Positions 1 through 5,789 of a stretch of DNA of 7,644 nucleotides are shown here, one piece after another. The stretch's first letter is position 1. Each line of letters starts with the position of its first letter. Source of the DNA: an uncultured Pseudomonadota bacterium. Its GTDB lineage: Bacteria; Desulfobacterota_B; Binatia; UBA9968. The notes under the pieces are model-generated. The model ran no database searches, was not told where the DNA came from, and worked only from the letters and a program-made list of their open reading frames with translations. Location: assembly GCA_946478635.1 (NCBI GenBank), contig CAMLCX010000222.1:1-7644 (forward strand), written 5' to 3'. A program made the position numbers and the translations under genes.

Positions 1-19
1 GGCCGCATTGTCGAGCGAC

Positions 20-235
20 ATGAACGAAGAAGTCGTCATTTTCGGAAAAGATCTTTGACCCTACACCGCCGGGGCCCGGGAGGCCTTCGCTCGGCGCAAG
101 GTCCCGTTTGAGTACTTGAACGTGCTCGAAGACGAACAGGCACTAGCCCGGATGCTGAAACTTTCCAACGGTCGCCGCCAGGTTCCCGTCATCGTCGAGG
201 CCGGAAAAGTGACGATCGGCTTCGGCGGTTCCTGA
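20..235 (+). CDS. Glutaredoxin-like selenoprotein with UPYT active site (TGA at 56-58 read as selenocysteine)
   Basis: Reading from ATG at 20 through an in-frame TGA at 56-58 to the TGA at 233-235 gives 71 residues with a complete glutaredoxin-type layout. There is a first beta strand (EEVVIFGKDL), then U13-P14-Y15-T16 exactly where glutaredoxins have C-P-Y-C, then a helix (AREAFARRKVPFEYLNV). The cis-proline site V55-P56 and a glycine-rich end (IGFGGS) follow. Only the catalytic residue is a stop codon, and sequence conservation continues well past it, which argues for selenocysteine and not decay. The protein has no cysteine, so Sec13 would be the only redox nucleophile; it probably acts as a small cytosolic thiol/selenol oxidoreductase. 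It resembles the glutaredoxin-like UXX-star (seleno)protein families known in Gram-negative bacteria. The start is uncertain: the frame stays open to the window edge and no strong Shine-Dalgarno precedes ATG 20. The alternative is a TGC/TGT to TGA error or mutation. Confidence 0.85.
56..96 (+). promoter_or_regulatory. Candidate bacterial SECIS stem-loop directly after the Sec TGA
   Basis: The lower stem pairs CGCCG (67-71) with CGGCG (92-96). The upper stem pairs GGGCC (72-76) with GGCCU (82-86, one G-U pair). A five-base bulge (87-91) lies on the 3' side and the apical loop is CGGGA (77-81). Eighteen bases separate the TGA from the loop, the loop is short, and G is its second base. This agrees with the published description of bacterial SECIS elements (loop roughly 16-37 nt after the UGA, a G within its first two positions), which SelB binds. 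The fold was found by hand and not by energy calculation; the region is GC-rich, so some hairpin is expected by chance. Confidence 0.6.
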
Positions 236-318
236 GAGGTTTAGCGCATCGACGTCGTCGGCGCATCGACATTCGCCAATCTTCGATTCAGATCCCCGGA
301 ACAAGGTCAAAGCCCAAG

Positions 319-1395
319 GTGACCGACCCGTTTAGGCAACTTCTCCACGACAAAATTCGGACTCTGTTTGGCAGCGCCGCCACAGTGTCTTCACTCGCTT
401 CGTTGGCGGGCGACGCCTCAAGCCGGCGCTACTATCGAGCCCGAGTGGACGCGCCGGGGGCACCCGCGTCCGTCATCGTCATGGAGCTTCCCGAAGGCAC
501 CGGCTTACCGCTCTCCAGCGAGGAATTGGCCATCTTTCAGGAAGGTCCGCGCGAGTTGCCCTTCCTTAATGTACACCGCTTCCTTATGAAGATCGGCATC
601 AAAGTGCCGGCGCTGTACGGCCACTGGGAAAGCGACCGCATCCTCCTGCTCGAGGATCTCGGCGATACGGCGCTCTGGGATCAAGTCCAGGGGTTGTCGG
701 ATCAGGGCGTCCTGTCCTGGTACCAAAAAGCCATCGACGAGCTGGTACATCTACATCAAGGCGGCACGCAAAGACGCGACAACTCGTGCATCGCCTTTCA
801 ACAGCGATTCGATGCGCAACTGTACCTTTGGGAGTTCGAGCATTTCATCGAGTGGGGTTTGGTAAAACGGCCGGGCGCCAAGATCAGCGCCCGTAAACTG
901 GCTATTCTGCGAAAGGCCTTCAGCGAGATCGCCGCGATCCTCGAGCGCCGGAGCGCGTGCTTGAGTCACCGCGACTATCACAGCTGGAATCTCATGATTC
1001 ATGACGGCGCGGTCCGCGTCATTGATTTTCAAGACGCTTTGCTGGCGCCGCCGCAATACGACCTGGCATCGCTGCTCAACGACCGGATAACCGACAGCGT
1101 CATCCGTCCGGAATTGGAGGAGCGCCTGGTGCGCTATTATATGGACCGGAGCCGGCAGGTTGGCGGGCCCGCGGCTGATGTCGAGGAATTTTTCGAAATT
1201 TATCGCCTGTCGGCCATTCAGCGAGACTTGAAGGTCGTCGGCCGCTTTTACTACCTCGACTTGGTAAAAGGTAAACCCGGTTACAGGAAATTCATCGCGC
1301 CCACCGCTCGCCGGTTGCGGCGCAACTTCGCTCTGACTCCGCAAACGAAAAGTATTTTGCCGCTGCTTCAGGAGCACTTCGAGGCAATGCAGTGA
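319..1395 (+). CDS. amgK: AmgK-like anomeric sugar kinase (APH-fold phosphotransferase)
   Basis: A 358-residue protein of the aminoglycoside-phosphotransferase/choline-kinase fold, close to the usual length of AmgK. Visible motifs are GDASSRRYYR (31-40), the N-terminal nucleotide-loop signature typical of AmgK, and LLLEDLGD (109-116) near the hinge. The catalytic Brenner motif is H217-R-D219-Y-H-S-W-N224, followed by the metal-binding D236-F-Q and YDLASLLND (247-255). AmgK phosphorylates MurNAc (and GlcNAc) at the anomeric C1 in the cytosol, feeding MurU in the cell-wall recycling bypass to UDP-MurNAc. The next gene is a MurU-like nucleotidyltransferase overlapping by 4 bp (GTGA), which supports this role. 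The start is GTG at 319, with AAGG at 303-306 upstream as a distant ribosome site. Family and kinase function are firm; the exact sugar is inferred from the pairing, and related kinase-nucleotidyltransferase pairs may act on other sugars. Confidence 0.8.
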   Translation: MTDPFRQLLHDKIRTLFGSAATVSSLASLAGDASSRRYYRARVDAPGAPASVIVMELPEGTGLPLSSEELAIFQEGPRELPFLNVHRFLMKIGIKVPALYGHWESDRILLLEDLGDTALWDQVQGLSDQGVLSWYQKAIDELVHLHQGGTQRRDNSCIAFQQRFDAQLYLWEFEHFIEWGLVKRPGAKISARKLAILRKAFSEIAAILERRSACLSHRDYHSWNLMIHDGAVRVIDFQDALLAPPQYDLASLLNDRITDSVIRPELEERLVRYYMDRSRQVGGPAADVEEFFEIYRLSAIQRDLKVVGRFYYLDLVKGKPGYRKFIAPTARRLRRNFALTPQTKSILPLLQEHFEAMQ

Positions 1396-2138
1396 AAGCC
1401 ATGGTGCTGGCGGCCGGTCAGGGAATGCGTCTTCGCCCGGCAACCGACGGCATGCCCAAAGCGTTGGTCCCGGTTGCCGGCCGGCCCATGATCGAGTATG
1501 CGCTCTTGCTGCTGCGCCATTACGGCATCAAGGACATCATCATCAACCTGCATCACCTGGGCGAACAGATCGAGAGTCGCCTGGGCGACGGCAGGTCCCT
1601 GGGTTTGAAGATCAATTATTCGAGAGAAGCACAATTGCTGGACACCGGCGGGGGACTTCTCAAAGCCAAAAAGTTTCTCCAAGACGGCCCCTTCATCGTC
1701 ATCAATACCGACGCGCTTATCGATTTGAACCTGGCGACGCTGATCGACTTCCACGGCAAGATGAATGCGGCGGCAACGCTGGTCCTTCGCACCGACGAAC
1801 GCGCCGACGATTACGGCTCGATGGACATAGATTCCACCGGACAGATCCGCCGTTTTCTTGACAGCAGAGCGCCGGCGAAGCCGGTCGGCCAACTACGCAA
1901 GTTGATGTTCACCGGCGTCCAGATCCTCGATCCGAGCATTTTTGAGCACATGGACGACCTTGGGCCCGCGCACAAATTCAGCACCACCAAAGATACCTAT
2001 CCGCGCATGTTGATGGCCGGGGAGAGGCTTTTCGGCTTCTTGTTCGACGGCTTTTGGCAGGATCTCGGCACTCCGGCGCGCATCGACGAAGCCGAACAAA
2101 AATTAAAAACCGGTCAGGAGCGGCTACATTTTCTCTAA
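1392..2138 (+). CDS. murU: MurU-like sugar-1-phosphate nucleotidyltransferase
   Basis: A 248-residue NTP_transferase-family protein with one Rossmann-like nucleotidyltransferase domain. It shows the nucleotide-binding signature LAAGQGMRLRPAT (6-18), then M-P-K23-A-L-V-P-V and RPMIEY (31-36). It also shows LLDTGGGL (82-89), the metal-site region INTDALID (104-111, D107 as likely ligand) and the C-terminal W-Q-D224-L-G-T-P-A-R-I. There is no left-handed beta-helix tail, so it is not a GlmU-type bifunctional enzyme. Length and partner fit MurU, which joins MurNAc-1-phosphate to UTP to give UDP-MurNAc; mannose-1-phosphate guanylyltransferase-like activity is the main alternative. GTG at 1392 overlaps the preceding stop (GTGA), with GAGG at 1381-1384 seven bases upstream, so translation is probably coupled to the kinase. 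Confidence 0.75.
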   Translation: MKAMVLAAGQGMRLRPATDGMPKALVPVAGRPMIEYALLLLRHYGIKDIIINLHHLGEQIESRLGDGRSLGLKINYSREAQLLDTGGGLLKAKKFLQDGPFIVINTDALIDLNLATLIDFHGKMNAAATLVLRTDERADDYGSMDIDSTGQIRRFLDSRAPAKPVGQLRKLMFTGVQILDPSIFEHMDDLGPAHKFSTTKDTYPRMLMAGERLFGFLFDGFWQDLGTPARIDEAEQKLKTGQERLHFL

Positions 2139-2178
2139 AGACCTGGAAGTCCTACTCCGCGCATTTGATGAAAAACCC

Positions 2179-2238
2179 ATGGAGTTGCTCTTCAATCCGC
2201 CAGCCGCACCACGGGAGACTAATAGTGGCATCCGATGA
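2179..2238 (+). other. Possible short reading frame, or displaced 3' tail of the nucleotidyltransferase
   Basis: The 96 bp between the nucleotidyltransferase stop and the next ATG are not obviously non-coding. In the frame shifted by +1 from murU, an open stretch runs from 2107 and reads ...FSKDLEVLLRAFDEKP from 2131, then MELLFNPPAAPRETNSGIR from ATG 2179. It ends in a TGA (2236-2238) that overlaps the next gene's ATG (2235) in an ATGA arrangement. This could be a 19-residue coupling leader, a murU tail moved out of frame by an indel near 2107-2136, or chance. No good ribosome site precedes ATG 2179. Confidence 0.2.
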
Positions 2239-3182
2239 GCCAATGCCTTAAAATAAAGTCTGTTCAATTATTGAAACGCATGATTGACCCCGTATTAAAT
2301 GCGCTCATCAGCCGGCAAAACCCCGACGGGGGCTGGGGAGCGACGCAGGACCGGAGCAGCCATACGGAGGCGACCTCGCTGGCCCTCAGCGCGCTCAAAG
2401 CGATCGGCGCGCGTTCAGTTGACGACAGCATCCGGCGCGGCGTGCTATGGTTGACTGCGCATCAAAATCCCGACGGCGGTTGGCGCTTGAATGATGTCGC
2501 GACCGCGGGTTCGTGGACCACCGCTTTGGCGATCATCGCTCTAAGCGCATTTCCCGAGCACCAAAAGCGCGTGCACGACGGGGCGCGCTGGTTGGTTCAG
2601 CAGGAGGGAAGCGCTCCCGGAATTCTCGCCAAACTTATTTTGTGGGCACGCGGTAAATCCAACATCAATGAATTGAACAATGATCTGATTGGCTGGTCCT
2701 GGGTGCCCAATTCATTTAGCTGGGTGGAACCGACCAGCTATGCCTTGACCGCGCTGAAAAAAGTCAGGCCGTCACTTTCGGACGACAATCTGAACGAGAG
2801 AATTCGCCAGGGCGAAGCGCTGATCTACGACCGCATGTGCAAGGGCGGCGGCTGGAATTACGGCAACTCCAAAGTTTTGGATTACGCGCTGTGGCCGTAC
2901 CCGGACGTTACCGCCGTTGCGCTGATTGCCTTGCAAGACCGCGCCGCCGAAGCGGCGAATCAGCAGAGTCTCAACACGCTGCGTAAAACCGCGGCCGAAG
3001 CGAATTCCGGTTTGGCGGCGAGCTGGGCCGCTCTATGTCTGAGTCTATACGGCCAAGACATTGGTGAGTGGCAGTCGCGCATCGAAAAAAGCTTCGAAAA
3101 GAACGGCTTTCTCGGCGAGACCAAAACCCTCGCGCTCGCTTTGCCGGCACTCGCCGGCAAGGCAAATCCGTTTCGGATTTAA
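2235..3182 (+). CDS. Short prenyltransferase/squalene-cyclase-repeat protein (alpha/alpha-toroid)
   Basis: A 315-residue protein built from alpha/alpha-barrel repeats. It has two near-identical QW-type motifs, QNPDGGWG (28-35) and QNPDGGWR (77-84). Weaker copies follow at GWSWVPNSFSWVEPTSYALTAL (split as GWSWVPNSF, 153-161, and EPTSYALTAL, 165-174), CKGGGWNYG (202-210) and YPDVTAVALIALQ (222-234). Squalene-hopene cyclases carry two such barrels in about 630 residues and a DxDD acid motif; this protein is half that size and has no DxDD, so I do not call it a cyclase. No signal peptide is visible. It may bind or modify an isoprenoid or peptide substrate. ATG 2235 lacks a clear ribosome site; ATG 2280 (residue 16) is an equally credible start just before the first repeat. 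Only 4 bp separate it from the DUF362 gene, suggesting a joint task. Confidence 0.7.
   Translation: MSQCLKIKSVQLLKRMIDPVLNALISRQNPDGGWGATQDRSSHTEATSLALSALKAIGARSVDDSIRRGVLWLTAHQNPDGGWRLNDVATAGSWTTALAIIALSAFPEHQKRVHDGARWLVQQEGSAPGILAKLILWARGKSNINELNNDLIGWSWVPNSFSWVEPTSYALTALKKVRPSLSDDNLNERIRQGEALIYDRMCKGGGWNYGNSKVLDYALWPYPDVTAVALIALQDRAAEAANQQSLNTLRKTAAEANSGLAASWAALCLSLYGQDIGEWQSRIEKSFEKNGFLGETKTLALALPALAGKANPFRI
3141..3160 (+). repeat. Perfect 8-bp inverted repeat at the 3' end of the repeat-protein gene
   Basis: TTGCCGGC (3141-3148), loop ACTC, GCCGGCAA (3153-3160) form a perfect stem with a four-base loop inside the last codons of the squalene-cyclase-repeat gene, 26 bases before the DUF362 start. 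There is no T-run after it, so it is not a standard intrinsic terminator. It could protect a processed mRNA end or affect translation of the next gene; coincidence from coding L-P-A-L-A-G-K is also possible. Confidence 0.35.
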
Positions 3183-3186
3183 CGGT

Positions 3187-4179
3187 ATGTTGCGTCGCGA
3201 TTTTCTCAAATACTCAGCCCTCGGCTCGCTCTATCCCTGGGTTCCTGGCTGTGAGCAACCCGTGCGATGGCAGCGCGATGCGTTTCGCAAAAAGGCCGGT
3301 TCCCAAGTCGCTATTTTGCCGGCAAGTCGTTACGACCAGCCGCTCAAAGATACCATCGCGAGAGGCATCCGGATCTGCGGCTTGGATGTCAAAGGCAAAA
3401 GAATCCTGCTCAAGCCCAATCTCGTGGAATTCGATCCGAAAGGCGTGATCAATACCCACCCGGCGGTGATTGAAGCCGCCATCGATTCGTTCCGCGGCTT
3501 GGGAGCCGCGCAGGTCATCGTCGCCGAGGGACCCGGTCATCGGCGCGACAACGAGTATTTGTTGTCGGCCTCCGGATTGTATGATGTCATCCGGGAACAT
3601 CGAGTGCATTACATCGATCTCAACACCGACAACGTGAGAGCGACGCCGCTGCGCAGCAGCTTTACCGCACTGAAACAATTGTACTTGCCTGAGTCCTTGT
3701 ACAACGCCGACCTGCTCGTATCCATGCCGAAACTGAAAACCCATCATTGGGTCGGCGTTACGTTGTCCTTAAAAAATATGTTCGGCGTCGTTCCCGGGAT
3801 CGTTTATGGATGGCCGAAAAATATTCTTCACTGGCAGGGCATCCACAAAAGTATCCTCGACATCAACAGCTCCCTGCCGTTGCCCCAGTTCGCCATTGTC
3901 GACGGGATTGTCGGCATGGAGGGAAACGGCCCGCTGCAAGGGCGGGCCAAAAATAGCGGCGTGCTGATTTTTGGCGACGACCTGGTCGCGGTGGACGCCA
4001 CCGCGGCGCGATTGATGAAGATCGAACCGCAAAAAATCGATTATCTGGCCAAGGCCGGAGAGTTCCTGGGAAATCTAAACCAGGAAAAGATTCAACAGAT
4101 CGGCGAACGGCTGGAAAAATTTCAGCAGGATTTCGCCGTCATCGAGGATTTCCAAAATCTAAAGAAGCTGACGAGCTAA
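3187..4179 (+). CDS. DUF362-family protein with twin-arginine signal
   Basis: From ATG 3187 the product is 330 residues. The frame is open further upstream to 3061, but that part lies inside the preceding gene; starting at 3187 leaves a 4-bp gap and puts a Tat-type signal at the very N-terminus (M-L-R3-R4-D-F-L-K-Y-S). A cysteine at 22 in the context VPGC could be a lipidation site, although P at -2 and a short hydrophobic stretch make that uncertain. The remainder matches DUF362 (PF04015). Conserved segments are KRILLKPNLVEF (71-82), the NTHP site (89-92), ADLLVSMPKLKTHH (174-187), LSLKNMFGVVPG (193-204), DGIVGMEGNGP (239-249) and DDLVAVDATAARLM (264-277). No CxxCxxC ferredoxin cluster is present, unlike some DUF362 proteins. 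The biochemical function of the family is not established; export suggests work at the outer face of the membrane. Confidence 0.82.
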   Translation: MLRRDFLKYSALGSLYPWVPGCEQPVRWQRDAFRKKAGSQVAILPASRYDQPLKDTIARGIRICGLDVKGKRILLKPNLVEFDPKGVINTHPAVIEAAIDSFRGLGAAQVIVAEGPGHRRDNEYLLSASGLYDVIREHRVHYIDLNTDNVRATPLRSSFTALKQLYLPESLYNADLLVSMPKLKTHHWVGVTLSLKNMFGVVPGIVYGWPKNILHWQGIHKSILDINSSLPLPQFAIVDGIVGMEGNGPLQGRAKNSGVLIFGDDLVAVDATAARLMKIEPQKIDYLAKAGEFLGNLNQEKIQQIGERLEKFQQDFAVIEDFQNLKKLTS

Positions 4180-4200
4180 CTGATTGCTGCCGGCACGATG

Positions 4201-4728
4201 TCAATCGCCGCCGGCGACGATCAGACCGCAGGCAGCCCGGTCGCCGGCGTTGCCGGTCGGATCGGTTGTATAGTCGTCGACGCCCACGTGGATAACCAGC
4301 GCGCTGCCGTCGCTATCGAAGAGAGACGTGGCGCCGGATTTAAGCGTAATGGCGTCGGTTTTGGTTTCGAATCGACCGGAGCCATCCTTCGCAATCAACA
4401 TATTCGGCAAGTCTCCCGCGTGCGCGCCATCGGAGCTTTTGAGGCCGTGTTTTTTTCCGGCAGGATTGAAATGTCCGCCCGCCGTCGTGAAAGCCGGCCC
4501 CTCGCATTTACCGACCGCATGAACGTGCACCGCGTGCAGGCCGGGGGTCAAACCTCTTACGTCTAAGCGGAGGGTCACGCCGCCGGAGCTCTCGCGGAAT
4601 ACCGCTCTGCCGACGGTATTGCCATTTCTGTCCTTGAGTTCAGCGGTCGCCCTCGACTCCGGCGCAGCCAATGAGCAGCCTGTCAAAAACACAAGTCCGG
4701 CGAGGACGATTAAATTTCTTGCAATCAC
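4201..4728 (-). CDS. sodC: Cu/Zn superoxide dismutase, lipoprotein
   Basis: Converts superoxide to oxygen and hydrogen peroxide, outside the cytoplasm. All key residues are present in the 175-residue product. Copper ligands are H68, H70 and H147, the bridging histidine is H86, and zinc ligands are H94, H103 and D106. The disulphide pair is C75/C167 and the active-site arginine R164 lies in DRAACGLI. The N-terminus is a lipoprotein signal, IARNLIVLAGLVFLTGC, with lipobox L-T-G-C18, so the enzyme is probably membrane-anchored. I chose GTG at 4726-4728 because GGAGGG (complement of 4738-4743) lies nine bases upstream and the signal then has a normal short n-region. The upstream ATG at 4762-4764 would add 12 residues containing the ribosome site itself. 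The gene converges on the DUF362 gene with 21 bp between stops and diverges from a ZIP transporter gene. Confidence 0.93.
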   Translation of the reverse strand: MIARNLIVLAGLVFLTGCSLAAPESRATAELKDRNGNTVGRAVFRESSGGVTLRLDVRGLTPGLHAVHVHAVGKCEGPAFTTAGGHFNPAGKKHGLKSSDGAHAGDLPNMLIAKDGSGRFETKTDAITLKSGATSLFDSDGSALVIHVGVDDYTTDPTGNAGDRAACGLIVAGGD

Positions 4729-4737
4729 GAAGTTTTT

Positions 4738-4743
4738 CCCTCC
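4738..4743 (-). promoter_or_regulatory. Ribosome binding site that decides the sodC start
   Basis: On the - strand this reads GGAGGG, nearly a full Shine-Dalgarno, nine bases ahead of GTG at 4728. No comparable site lies ahead of the longer ATG start at 4764. Confidence 0.7.
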
Positions 4744-4825
4744 ACGAGTTGCAGTAATTAACATGAGTTTTGTGCCGTCGCAATGCGGCCATCAACAATT
4801 CTCGATCGCTGCCGCGACTCCTCTC

Positions 4826-4839
4826 GGCGCATTTGCGCC
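4826..4839. promoter_or_regulatory. Perfect dyad between sodC and the ZIP gene, candidate operator
   Basis: GGCGCA (4826-4831), TT, TGCGCC (4834-4839) is a perfect inverted repeat in the 166-bp divergent region (4729-4894). A two-base spacer suits a dimeric regulator's site better than an RNA hairpin. It does not match a standard Fur or Zur box. On the - strand a weak promoter-like pair for sodC sits downstream of it: TTGCGA (complement of 4778-4783) and GTTAAT (complement of 4757-4762), spaced 15. I see no convincing promoter for the + strand gene. Confidence 0.35.
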
Positions 4840-4884
4840 AAAAAGATTGCGGCACCCACATCGCTATGTTAGCTTCCACGCGTT

Positions 4885-4889
4885 GGTGA
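4885..4889 (+). promoter_or_regulatory. Ribosome binding site that decides the ZIP transporter start
   Basis: GGTGA lies five bases before ATG 4895, supporting that start over in-frame upstream codons reaching back into sodC. A GTG at 4886-4888 inside this motif is in frame but would have no site of its own. Confidence 0.45.
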
Positions 4890-4894
4890 ACACT

Positions 4895-5614
4895 ATGGCA
4901 TCGTTGGCATTCTACCTACCCACGGTTATCTTTATTTCCCTCCTCGGCAGCTTTTTACCTCTGCTCCGCGAATTATCGCAGCGCGCCCTGGCGCTGCTTT
5001 TGAGCTTTAGCGCCGGAGTTCTCTTGGGAGCGGTATTTTTTCACATGCTGCCCGAGACCCGAGTGCTCAGCGAAGATATCGGCTGGCCGATCCTGGCGGG
5101 ATTTCTTCTGATATTCGTGATGGAGCGCTTTGTTTTCGTCCACGCCTGTGAGGAGCGGGACTGCGATATTCACCATATGGGTATTCCGGCTTTCTTGGGC
5201 ATTTCTTTGCACAGCTTGCTCGATGGCCTGGCGCTCGGCGCGGGACTGATGCTGCCGCAGCTTGGCGGAGTGGTCTTGCTGGCCGTCATCGTTCACAAGA
5301 TGCCCGACAGCATCTCCATCACGTCGATTCTTCTATCGGCCGGCTGGAACCGGCGCAGAGTGGCGATTCTCAGCCTGCTATTTTCACTGACCACGCCCGT
5401 AGGCGCCCTGCTCGCGTATTTATTTTTCCGCGCTCTCTCGCCGGAAAATATCGCCGTGGCCATCGGCATTTCTTCCGGCACATTCCTGGCCATCGCCACC
5501 GCCGATATTCTGCCGCAAGTGCACCGGATTGAAGAACGCAACCCCCTGACCCTCGTTTTCCTGGTTTTAGGTCTAGCCGTCAGCTGGATGGGACGGCTCG
5601 TGGCACAAGGATGA
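4895..5614 (+). CDS. ZIP-family divalent metal transporter
   Basis: A 239-residue inner-membrane protein with about eight hydrophobic segments, the normal size and topology of a bacterial ZIP carrier, which moves Zn(II) or similar metals into the cytoplasm. Segment 2 carries FFHMLPE (48-54). The metal-site helices are H106-S-L-L-D110-G-L-A-L-G and H134-K-M-P-D138-S, corresponding to the family's HNxxDG/HNxPEG and HExPxx motifs. Between segments 3 and 4 lies a short His/Cys loop with H83, C85, C90, H93 and H94, in the place of the longer His-rich metal-sensing loop of other ZIPs. The frame is open back to 4619, but those codons overlap antisense sodC and look unlike a transporter N-terminus; ATG 4895 puts the first membrane helix at residues 5-24. 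It diverges from sodC. Metal specificity cannot be read from sequence. Confidence 0.88.
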   Translation: MASLAFYLPTVIFISLLGSFLPLLRELSQRALALLLSFSAGVLLGAVFFHMLPETRVLSEDIGWPILAGFLLIFVMERFVFVHACEERDCDIHHMGIPAFLGISLHSLLDGLALGAGLMLPQLGGVVLLAVIVHKMPDSISITSILLSAGWNRRRVAILSLLFSLTTPVGALLAYLFFRALSPENIAVAIGISSGTFLAIATADILPQVHRIEERNPLTLVFLVLGLAVSWMGRLVAQG

Positions 5615-5731
5615 CTGCGCCACACTGTCCCGTCACGCGGATTTTGAATTACGCTTCTCCCTTGTTCACAAATCTATTCTGTCTCGGTTCGATTCTGCGC
5701 CCGCGCGTCACCGGCGCGCAGCCACTGCTTG

Positions 5732-5756
5732 CTCATGACACCGCGTTCGGCATGAG
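5732..5756 (+). repeat. Inverted repeat / possible leader hairpin before the glycosyltransferase
   Basis: Arms CTCATG (5732-5737) and CATGAG (5751-5756) enclose an inner CCG (5741-5743) - CGTT - CGG (5748-5750) stem, giving a hairpin with one three-base bulge. It lies in the 175-bp gap (5615-5789), 33 bases ahead of the GTG start. It has no T-run, so it is not a terminator. It may be a leader structure or operator. The rest of the gap shows no clear promoter or terminator. Confidence 0.3.
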
Positions 5757-5789
5757 AGCTGCGCGGCACGTTGACTAAGGGACTGGGCG

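Noticed and set aside
56..58. TGA as a simple inactivating mutation
   Set aside because: There is no other stop or frameshift, the TGA falls precisely on the redox residue, and a SECIS-like fold follows; it remains possible only as a sequencing error.
751..1443. 230-codon open frame on the - strand
   Set aside because: It lies antisense to the kinase, whose motifs are all intact; its product has no recognisable domain.
1368..1892. 174-codon open frame on the - strand
   Set aside because: Antisense shadow of the nucleotidyltransferase; no family features.
3061..3186. Forty-two extra N-terminal codons for the DUF362 protein
   Set aside because: They overlap the preceding gene, read as low-complexity basic sequence, and would bury the Tat motif that sits at the N-terminus when ATG 3187 is used.
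3214..3747. 177-codon open frame on the - strand
   Set aside because: Antisense to the conserved DUF362 coding region.
4201..4220. Short GC-rich palindrome (TCGCC-GCC-GGCGA) between convergent genes as a terminator
   Set aside because: It lies within the last sodC codons and has no T-run on either strand.
4198..4566. 122-codon open frame on the + strand
   Set aside because: Antisense to sodC, whose metal ligands are all present on the other strand.
4619..4894. Ninety-two extra N-terminal codons for the ZIP transporter
   Set aside because: They run antisense through the sodC signal peptide and lack transporter features; ATG 4895 has its own ribosome site.
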